From contig JAJZAG010000005.1 of NCBI GenBank assembly GCA_021799555.1, positions 1-29,087 of the forward strand: DNA of 29,087 nucleotides, given 5' to 3'. Below, one piece after another: positions 23,368-29,087 of the stretch. Below the pieces are notes generated by a model, which worked only from the letters and a program-made list of their open reading frames with translations, did not search any database and was not told where the DNA came from. Every line of letters starts with the position of its first letter. Positions within the stretch are counted from its first letter, which is position 1. The translations under genes were made by a program, and so were the position numbers. Origin of the DNA: Deltaproteobacteria bacterium. Its GTDB lineage: Bacteria > Desulfobacterota > Binatia > Binatales > Binataceae.

Positions 23368-23808
23368 ATGGCAGTCAAGCACAAGAAGCCCCACGAAGCG
23401 CACGAGCATTTGAAGAAAACCCCCAAGGCCGTTTATCTCGACGTTCGTACCGAAGGCGAATTTGCGGGCGGCCATCCCGAAGGGGCGATCAATATCCCGG
23501 TGGTATTCATCAAGGGACCCGGTCAAATGGCGCCGAATCCCGAGTTCGTCGAGATTGTCGAACAGATTTTAACCAAGGACACTCCGCTCGTCGTCGGATG
23601 CCTGTCGGGCGGCCGCTCGGCGCGCGCGTGCGAGATGCTCGAAGAGGCCGGCTTCGAAGATCTCATCAACGTCCTGGGTGGTTTTGGCGGACAGCGCGAT
23701 CAGAGCGGCGCCGTAGTCGTCGCGGGATGGCGCGATGCGGGATTGCCGGTGTCGAGCGACGTCGGCGACCGTCATTATGCCGCCATCCGCAAGAGGGCCG
23801 GGCGCTGA
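23368..23808 (+). CDS. Single-domain rhodanese (sulfurtransferase)
   Basis: A 146-residue protein with one rhodanese domain. YLDVRTEGEFAGGHPEGAIN (residues 23-42) is the CH2A-like entrance motif. The active loop is Cys78-Leu-Ser-Gly-Gly-Arg83, matching the persulfide-forming C-x-x-G-x-R pattern, followed by SARACEMLEEAGF. The enzyme would carry sulfane sulfur as a cysteine persulfide in the cytoplasm; the acceptor is unknown. The first ten residues are basic and His-rich. The ATG at 23368 has GAGGT upstream; a TTG-opened frame from 23344 is less likely. The stop overlaps the next start (TGATG), so the genes are coupled. A metallo-beta-lactamase-fold enzyme two genes later may act on related sulfur compounds (inference). 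Confidence 0.9.
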   Translation: MAVKHKKPHEAHEHLKKTPKAVYLDVRTEGEFAGGHPEGAINIPVVFIKGPGQMAPNPEFVEIVEQILTKDTPLVVGCLSGGRSARACEMLEEAGFEDLINVLGGFGGQRDQSGAVVVAGWRDAGLPVSSDVGDRHYAAIRKRAGR

Positions 23809-24485
23809 TGGCGATTCGGCTGACCCGCATCTACACGCGCACCGGCGACAAAGGCACCACTGCGCTAGTGGGAGGACACCGCGTGCCGAAAGAGCACGGC
23901 AGGATCGAGGCGTACGGTACGACCGACGAACTCAACTCGATCGTCGGGATCGTGCGGACCTATCTGCCTGGCTACGTTGAGCGGCTCGGCGCCGACGGCG
24001 CGTGGTATGCGGAGATGCTGCGGCGCATCCAGAACGAACTCTTCGATGTGGGCAGTGAACTCGCGACCCCGCCCGACGGCGAGTACGAGGGGATGCATCG
24101 GATGAGCGCGCGCGAGGTCGAGTTGCTCGAAAGCGAAGTGGACAGGATGCAGGAGCTGCTCGAGCCGCTAAAGTCGTTCACGCTGCCAGGCGGCGGAGTG
24201 CTCAATGCATTTCTGCATCAGGCGCGCACGGTATGCCGCCGTGCCGAGCGCGTGCTGTGGGCGCTCTCGCGCCAGGAGAGCATCAATCCGCAACTGATTA
24301 TCTATATAAACCGGTTGAGCGATCACTTATTTGTGCAATCACGCTGGATCGCGCGCAAGCTCGGCGAGCCCGAGTTTGTGTGGGACCGCGGGCTGCGGCT
24401 CGATGATCCCGAAATCAAGGCCGCGCGCCGCGCGGCGGCGATCAAACGCGAAGCATCGCGCCGGGGAGGCGCAGCGAAATCCTGA
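23808..24485 (+). CDS. Cob(I)yrinic acid a,c-diamide adenosyltransferase, PduO type
   Basis: A 225-residue enzyme that transfers the adenosyl group of ATP to cob(I)alamin, making coenzyme B12. Family motifs are IYTRTGDKGTTALVGGHRV at residues 8-26 (ATP-binding), RIEAYGTTDELNSIVG at 32-47, LPGGGVLNAFLHQARTVCRRAER in the middle, and the C-terminal YINRLSDHLFVQSRWI. It is longer than the usual 180-190 residues because of a charged, Arg/Ala-rich tail after residue 195. The ATG at 23808 shares a base with the rhodanese stop. It implies that the cell uses an adenosylcobalamin-dependent mutase or dehydratase, none of which lies in this window. Confidence 0.94.
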   Translation: MAIRLTRIYTRTGDKGTTALVGGHRVPKEHGRIEAYGTTDELNSIVGIVRTYLPGYVERLGADGAWYAEMLRRIQNELFDVGSELATPPDGEYEGMHRMSAREVELLESEVDRMQELLEPLKSFTLPGGGVLNAFLHQARTVCRRAERVLWALSRQESINPQLIIYINRLSDHLFVQSRWIARKLGEPEFVWDRGLRLDDPEIKAARRAAAIKREASRRGGAAKS

Positions 24486-24499
24486 CGCTGCGGAGAGCC

Positions 24500-25198
24500 A
24501 TGATGGAAACGGGAAAGCGACTCTATCTTCGGCAGGCGCAAATCGGCCCGATGGCAAATTTCGTTTATATACTCGGCGACAGCGTCGCGAAAAAGGCCGC
24601 CGTGGTCGATCCGGCGTGGGATATCAACGCGATCTGCGATTTCGTCGAGCGCGAAGGCTATGAAGTCGATAAGATTCTGATTACTCATTATCATCCCGAC
24701 CATCTCGGCGGAAAAATGATGGGACAGAGTATCGAAGGCGCGGCGGAGATGCTTGAGCGGGTGAAGGCTAAAGTATATCTCAACAAGCATGAAGCCGAGG
24801 GCGCGCGAAAAGTCGCGGGCCTGTCCGACTCCGATCTGGTGAAAGTCGAGGCGGGCGATACCTTCAAGGTTGGGGAAATAGAGGTAAAGTTCATTCACAC
24901 TCCCGGCCACACTCCCGGCTCGCAATGCTTTCTCGCCGAAGGCAACCTTATTTCGGGAGATACGCTGTTCGTCAACTCGTGCGGTCGCGTCGATCTGCCG
25001 GGCTCCGATCCCGAGGCGATGTACTATAGCCTGAACACCACGCTGAAGGCGCTCGATGACGCGACGATCGTCTATCCGGGACATGCATATTCGTCGGAAT
25101 CGAGCACTACGATCGCCGAGCAGAAGCGGCATAATATGTATATGCGGTTTCCAACCCTCGATGATTTTCTCGACGCGATGGGCTATTCCCGGCGGTAG
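24500..25198 (+). CDS. Metallo-beta-lactamase-fold hydrolase (glyoxalase II-like)
   Basis: A 232-residue metal-dependent hydrolase. The metal motif HYHPDHLGG (His63, His65, Asp67, His68) is intact. Further ligands are in HTPGHTPGSQCF, the Asp in ISGDTLF, and the His in PGHAYSSES. The N-terminal strand pattern NFVYILGDSVAKKAAVVDPA is typical of glyoxalase II and persulfide dioxygenase-like members, which share this fold. Sequence alone does not separate a thioester hydrolase from a persulfide-oxidising enzyme. Two consecutive ATG codons (24500, 24503) follow a GGAGAG binding site. The gene lies 14 bases after the adenosyltransferase and probably shares a transcript with the rhodanese. Confidence 0.88.
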   Translation: MMETGKRLYLRQAQIGPMANFVYILGDSVAKKAAVVDPAWDINAICDFVEREGYEVDKILITHYHPDHLGGKMMGQSIEGAAEMLERVKAKVYLNKHEAEGARKVAGLSDSDLVKVEAGDTFKVGEIEVKFIHTPGHTPGSQCFLAEGNLISGDTLFVNSCGRVDLPGSDPEAMYYSLNTTLKALDDATIVYPGHAYSSESSTTIAEQKRHNMYMRFPTLDDFLDAMGYSRR

Positions 25199-25243
25199 CC
25201 CTGTTCACCCGATAATAGCGCTCGATGCCGAGGCATTAGTCTG

Positions 25244-27262
25244 ATGACGGACGCGCCAGCCAAAGTGCGCGCGGAGGCCGAGACACTTCGCGCGCGGCTC
25301 AACTATCACAACTACCGATACTACGTGCTCGACGATCCCGAGATTTCGGATGCCGAGTATGACGCGATGCTGCGGCGGCTCGAAGCGCTCGAGTCCAAAT
25401 ATCCTGAAATCGTCACGCTCGACTCGCCGACGCAGCGTGTAGGCGCGGCGCCAAGCGGGAAATTTGCGCCGGTGCGGCATCGGCGCCCGATGATGTCGCT
25501 GTCCAACGCGATGAACGCCGACGAGATGATCGAATTCGACAAGCGCCTCAAGCGCCTGCTGAAGAACGAGGAGGAAGTCGAATACGTCGCCGAGGTCAAG
25601 CTCGACGGACTCGGGATCGAGCTGGTCTACGAGCACGGCACGCTTGCAATAGCCTCGACCCGGGGCGACGGCGAAACCGGCGAGGACGTGACCGCGAATA
25701 TCAAGACCATCAAATCGGTGCCGCTTAGGCTGCTCGATCCCGCGCAGGGCAAGCTTCCGCGCCTGCTCGAGGTGCGTGGCGAGGTGATTTTTCCCAAGCG
25801 AGCGTTTGCGAAGCTCAACGCCGAGCGCGAAGCGCGGGGCGAACCGGTGTTCGCAAATCCGCGCAATGCGGCAGCGGGATCGTTGCGCCAGCTCGATCCC
25901 AAGGTCACGGCTTCGCGTCCGCTGGAGGTCTTTCTCTATGCGCCGGGTGTTATCGAGGGAGCGCGCTACGACTCGCAGTGGGAGTTTCTGCACGGGATTC
26001 GCGCACTCGGCTTGCGCACCAACCCGGAATCGAAGCTATGCCATGGCGTCGGCGAGGTACTTGAGTACTGGAGCGCGCTAACCGAGAAGCGCCACTCGCT
26101 GGCCTACGATGCTGACGGCGTGGTCGCGAAAGTTAATTCATTCGCGCTCCAAGAGCAGCTCGGCGAAGTGTCGCGCGCGCCGCGGTGGGCGATCGCTTAC
26201 AAGTTCAAGGCGCAGCAGACGGAAACCGTAATCGAAGATATCGAAGTGCAAGTCGGGCGGATTGGTTCGCTGACTCCGGTGGCCAAGTTGCGGCCGGTCG
26301 CGCTGGCCGGAGTGACGATCTCGAACGCATCGCTGCACAACCTCGACGAGATCCGGCGCAAGGATATCCGCGTTGGCGATACGGTCCTGATTGAACGCGC
26401 CGGCGACGTGATCCCGTACGTGGTGCGCGTGACGAAACCGGCGTCGCCGCGCGCAAGGGAATTCGTTATGCCGGCGAAGTGTCCTGAATGCGGCGCCGCC
26501 GTCGTGCATGAGGAAGGCGAGGCCGGCTATTTTTGCGTGAACGCGAATTGTCCGGCGCGGATGCGCGAGTCGATCCGGCACTTTGCGTCGAAGGGATGCC
26601 TCGATATCGAGGGACTCGGGGACAAACTCGTAGCCCAGCTTGTCGAAGCCGGACTGGTGCACGAGCTCGATGATATCTTCCATCTCACGAAGGCCCAGCT
26701 CGCGGGGCTGGAGCGGATGGCCGACAAGAGCGCGCAGAATGTGCTCGATGCGATCTCCGCCGCGCGCAAGACCACGCTGGAGCGCGTAATCAATGGCCTC
26801 GGCATCCGCCACGTCGGAGAGCATACCGCGCGCCAGCTTGCGCTGCGGTTCAAATCGCTCGAGGCGTTGAGCGCCGCGAGTGAAGAGGAACTGCGCGCGG
26901 TACGCGATATCGGTCCCGAAGTGGCGCACAGCGTGCGGGAGTATTTTGACGAACCGCGAAATCTGCGCGCGGTTCGGCGGCTGGAGAAACTCCTCGAAAT
27001 CGAACCTGTCGCCGAGCCGTCGGGTCGCGGCGCCTTACGCGACAAAACGTTTGTGCTAACCGGCACCCTCGAATCGATGTCCCGCGACGAGGCCGAACGC
27101 CGCATCATCGCGATGGGGGGGCGCACGACGGGCTCGGTCAGCCGCAAGACTGATTTTGTCGTTGCAGGGGCCGACGCCGGATCGAAGCTTAAAAGAGCGC
27201 GCGAGCTGGGAATCCGCGTGCTCGATGAACGCGAGTTTTCGAATCTACTTAATGAACGATGA
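25244..27262 (+). CDS. ligA: NAD+-dependent DNA ligase
   Basis: A 672-residue enzyme that seals nicks during replication and repair using NAD+. The domains are in the standard order: domain Ia (YHNYRYYVLDDPEISDAEYD near residues 21-40), the adenylation site Lys119 in VAEVKLDG, the OB fold near 320-400 (VGRIGSLTPVAKL, NASLHN), the four-cysteine zinc finger (CPECGA, then CVNANCPAR), helix-hairpin-helix repeats (GLERMADKSAQNVLDAI, GIRHVGEHTA) and a C-terminal BRCT domain (LTGTLESMSRDEAERRI). Length is typical. The stop overlaps the next gene start by four bases. Confidence 0.97.
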   Translation: MTDAPAKVRAEAETLRARLNYHNYRYYVLDDPEISDAEYDAMLRRLEALESKYPEIVTLDSPTQRVGAAPSGKFAPVRHRRPMMSLSNAMNADEMIEFDKRLKRLLKNEEEVEYVAEVKLDGLGIELVYEHGTLAIASTRGDGETGEDVTANIKTIKSVPLRLLDPAQGKLPRLLEVRGEVIFPKRAFAKLNAEREARGEPVFANPRNAAAGSLRQLDPKVTASRPLEVFLYAPGVIEGARYDSQWEFLHGIRALGLRTNPESKLCHGVGEVLEYWSALTEKRHSLAYDADGVVAKVNSFALQEQLGEVSRAPRWAIAYKFKAQQTETVIEDIEVQVGRIGSLTPVAKLRPVALAGVTISNASLHNLDEIRRKDIRVGDTVLIERAGDVIPYVVRVTKPASPRAREFVMPAKCPECGAAVVHEEGEAGYFCVNANCPARMRESIRHFASKGCLDIEGLGDKLVAQLVEAGLVHELDDIFHLTKAQLAGLERMADKSAQNVLDAISAARKTTLERVINGLGIRHVGEHTARQLALRFKSLEALSAASEEELRAVRDIGPEVAHSVREYFDEPRNLRAVRRLEKLLEIEPVAEPSGRGALRDKTFVLTGTLESMSRDEAERRIIAMGGRTTGSVSRKTDFVVAGADAGSKLKRARELGIRVLDEREFSNLLNER

Positions 27263-27549
27263 GGCGTGTCATGGCCGAGCGAGCAAGGCTCAGGCTGATT
27301 GTGAGCGGGCGCGTGCAGGGAGTCGGCTTCCGGTGGGCGACTGTCGCGGAAGCGGAGCGCCTGGGGCTTTGCGGATGGGTGCGGAATCAAGCGTCGGGGG
27401 GCGTTGAAATCCTCGCCGAAGGGGATAAGGATAAGCTTGAGACGCTCGGGGCTTGGACGCGCCACGGGCCGAGGTTTGCCAGCGTGAGTTGGGTTGAGGA
27501 GGAATGGTCGGAGTATTCGGGAGAGTTGGCCGGGTTCAAAATCAGATAA
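27259..27549 (+). CDS. Acylphosphatase
   Basis: A 96-residue small enzyme that hydrolyses the carboxyl-phosphate bond of acyl phosphates. The signature LIVSGRVQGVGFRWATVAEA contains the phosphate-binding loop and its catalytic Arg. CGWVRNQASGGVEILAEG contains the catalytic Asn. The C-terminal part is somewhat divergent but of family length. The ATG at 27259 overlaps the ligA stop (ATGA), giving translational coupling; a second ATG at 27271 would give 92 residues and is equally plausible. The pairing with ligA has no obvious functional link. Confidence 0.92.
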   Translation: MRRVMAERARLRLIVSGRVQGVGFRWATVAEAERLGLCGWVRNQASGGVEILAEGDKDKLETLGAWTRHGPRFASVSWVEEEWSEYSGELAGFKIR

Positions 27550-27583
27550 GCAAGCGGCCCTTTCACGGGTTCCTCGCATTAGC

Positions 27584-27589
27584 TATACT
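27584..27589 (+). promoter_or_regulatory. Possible -10 box before korA
   Basis: TATACT at 27584-27589 is a good -10 match in an AT-rich stretch. TTTCAC at 27561-27566, 17 bases upstream, is a weak -35. A second AT-rich site (TATAAC, 27645-27650) is nearer to the gene but has no partner. Transcription from the first site would give a leader of about 85 bases. Confidence 0.4.
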
Positions 27590-27682
27590 TTAATTCCGCG
27601 CACGCGACTGTTCTCATATTCCGCAATTCGTCGAGCAATGTTTTTATAACCAAGATTGTAAGCTTAAGGAGATTGGACCGAG

Positions 27683-29087
27683 ATGGCTGTACCACCCGAG
27701 GCCGCCGGACAAGCGGCAGATTCCCGGAGCCAAAGCCGCTCCGGTGACGTAAGCAAGCCGCATCAGCGCCGTGACCGGGTCGTGATCCGTTTCGTCGGAG
27801 ATTCGGGCGACGGAATGCAATTGACCGGGATGCAGTTTACGACCGAGTCGGCGCTGGCCGGTAACGATATTGCGACGCTGCCGGATTTTCCCGCCGAGAT
27901 CCGCGCTCCTGCGGGCACATTGGCCGGCGTCAGCGGATTCCAGCTCAATTTTTCGAGCAATCAGATCTTCACCGCCGGCGACGAGCCCGACGTGCTGGTC
28001 GCGATGAATCCGGCGGCGCTCAAGGCCAATCTCGAAGATCTGCCGGCCAACGGGTTGCTGATCGTCGATCGCGAGGCGTTCACCGATGCGAACCTGAAGC
28101 GAGCCGGCTACACGAGCAATCCGCTGACCGACCATTCGCTCGATAAGTACCAAGTCATCCAGGTTGACGTGACCAAACTCACGACGCTTGCGGTGCACGG
28201 GCTTGGACTGAATAATCGCGCCGTATTCCGCAGCAGAAACATGTTTGTGCTCGGGATGCTGTCGTGGCTCTATCAGCGGCCGACTCAGAGCACGATCGAT
28301 TATCTGAATAGCCGCTTCAAGAAAACGCCGGACGTCCTCGAGGCGAATATCCGGGTCTTCAAGGCGGGCTTCAACTACGGCGAGACGACCGAGATGTTCG
28401 CGTCGTCCTATGAAGTTCCGGCGGCGAAGATCACGCCGGGCGTCTATCGGAATATCACCGGCAACGCGGCCACCGCGCTCGGGTTCGTCGCGGCGGCGGT
28501 GAAGTCGGGCCGGCCGCTGTTTTTAGGCTCGTACCCAATCACACCGGCCAGCGACGTTTTACACGACCTGTCAGGGTTCAAGAATTTCCCGATCTATACG
28601 TTTCAGGCGGAAGACGAAATCGCCGGCGTCTCTTCGGCGATTGGCGCGTCGTTCGGCGGCGCGATCGCGATCACGACGACCTCGGGTCCCGGCATGAACC
28701 TGAAGGCCGAAGCGATCGGGCTCGCGGTGAAGGTCGAGCTGCCGCTCGTGATCACCGATATCCAGCGCGCGGGGCCATCGACCGGGATGCCGACCAAGCC
28801 GGAGCAGGCTGACCTGCTGATGGCGATGTACGGGCGGCACGGCGAGTCGCCTGCCGTCGAAGGCGGCCACACGGTCCCGCAGTACTCTCGGGACCTTCGG
28901 CAAGCCATCGAATTGCTCGGCTTGTCGGACGTCATCATCGTCGGCTGGTCGATGGGAGCGCTCGTCGCATGGGAGTATCTCAGCCAGTTCCGCCACGATT
29001 CGCGGGTCGCTGGAGTGGTGGCGATCTCTCAGGGACCTTCCGACCTGCGGCAATTGGACTGGTCCCTCGGCATCGCCAACGTCGACG
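27683..29087 (+). CDS. korA: 2-oxoacid:ferredoxin oxidoreductase, fused gamma-alpha subunit, then hydrolase sequence (runs off the edge)
   Basis: 468 residues are visible and there is no stop before the window ends. Residues about 34-220 are the gamma domain (VVIRFVGDSGDGMQLTGMQF, AEIRAPAGTLAGVSGFQ, DVLVAMNPAALKANLEDLP). From about 255 the alpha (pyrimidine-binding) domain follows, with GNAATALGFVAAAV, GSYPITPASDVLHDLS, TFQAEDEIAGVSSAIGASFG, TTTSGPGMNLKAEAIGLAV and TDIQRAGPSTGMPTKPEQADL. Such fused subunits pair with a separate KorB and oxidise 2-oxoglutarate or pyruvate with ferredoxin reduction. The ATG at 27683 has AAGGAG upstream. After GRHGESP (residues 384-390) the usual KorA sequence is replaced, in frame, by alpha/beta-hydrolase sequence. 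The 2-oxoacid substrate is not certain. Confidence 0.85.
   Translation, partial: MAVPPEAAGQAADSRSQSRSGDVSKPHQRRDRVVIRFVGDSGDGMQLTGMQFTTESALAGNDIATLPDFPAEIRAPAGTLAGVSGFQLNFSSNQIFTAGDEPDVLVAMNPAALKANLEDLPANGLLIVDREAFTDANLKRAGYTSNPLTDHSLDKYQVIQVDVTKLTTLAVHGLGLNNRAVFRSRNMFVLGMLSWLYQRPTQSTIDYLNSRFKKTPDVLEANIRVFKAGFNYGETTEMFASSYEVPAAKITPGVYRNITGNAATALGFVAAAVKSGRPLFLGSYPITPASDVLHDLSGFKNFPIYTFQAEDEIAGVSSAIGASFGGAIAITTTSGPGMNLKAEAIGLAVKVELPLVITDIQRAGPSTGMPTKPEQADLLMAMYGRHGESPAVEGGHTVPQYSRDLRQAIELLGLSDVIIVGWSMGALVAWEYLSQFRHDSRVAGVVAISQGPSDLRQLDWSLGIANVD
28832..29087 (+). other. In-frame alpha/beta-hydrolase fragment joined to korA
   Basis: From GRHGESP onward the translation matches an alpha/beta-hydrolase rather than KorA. 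It shows the strand-turn HGESP (usually RGHGxS), HTVPQYSRDLRQAIELLG, then the nucleophile elbow VIIVGWSMGALVAWEYL, with the serine of G-W-S-M-G as the expected nucleophile, and VAGVVAISQGPSD. About 80 residues are visible; the N-terminal strands, the catalytic acid and the histidine are missing. The switch takes place over codons 28832-28852. I treat it as a probable chimeric joint, but it could be a real fusion. Confidence 0.65.

Noticed and set aside
1..29087. tRNA, rRNA, CRISPR arrays, riboswitches or insertion sequences
   Set aside because: By eye I found no cloverleaf with an acceptor stem and TTCGA loop in an intergenic space, no regularly spaced repeats, and no transposase motif; a covariance-model search would be the decisive test.

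Overview
The window is about 29 kb of GC-rich, gene-dense bacterial chromosome. Nearly all of it is housekeeping genes on the + strand; only purU and one large membrane-protein gene are on the - strand. I see no tRNA, rRNA, CRISPR array or transposase gene. The layout (an 11-gene complex I operon, aroQ-accB-accC, a fused-subunit 2-oxoacid:ferredoxin oxidoreductase, a PduO-type cobalamin adenosyltransferase) suits a free-living Gram-negative bacterium of the deltaproteobacteria-like groups, for example Desulfobacterota or Binatota. That placement rests on gene content and general resemblance only and is low confidence.

Region by region. Positions 2-943 hold the tail of a small membrane protein and two tiny zinc-ribbon proteins (FmdB-like and zf-TFIIB-like). 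Positions 1084-11619 hold nuoABCDHIJKLMN, which encodes the connecting, quinone-binding and proton-pumping parts of respiratory complex I. The NADH-oxidising genes nuoE, nuoF and nuoG are absent from their usual place between nuoD and nuoH. Positions 11620-12757 are a non-coding convergent spacer with several hairpins and a palindrome that look like dispersed REP-type repeats. Next come purU (-) and rsmI (+), which diverge from a 72-base spacer, followed by aroQ, accB and accC (chorismate pathway and acetyl-CoA carboxylase).

Positions 17104-22415 look like an envelope-related stretch. It contains an exported DUF1573 protein, a YiiX-like permuted papain-fold hydrolase, a small helical protein with a TTG start, and, convergent to them, a 945-residue protein joining a secreted sensor-like domain to a Wzx/MATE-like flippase body. 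Positions 22743-25198 encode a nitroreductase, a rhodanese, a cobalamin adenosyltransferase and a metallo-beta-lactamase-fold hydrolase. LigA and acylphosphatase follow with a 4-base overlap.

The window ends in korA, a 2-oxoacid:ferredoxin oxidoreductase with fused gamma and alpha parts. At about 28832-28852 its reading frame stops resembling KorA and continues in frame as an alpha/beta-hydrolase. The switch happens exactly at a GRHGESP motif that both families share in similar form, so it is either an assembly chimera or a genuine recombination. This junction, the flippase fusion, the complex I without its NADH module and two changed signature residues in AccC are the points most worth checking.
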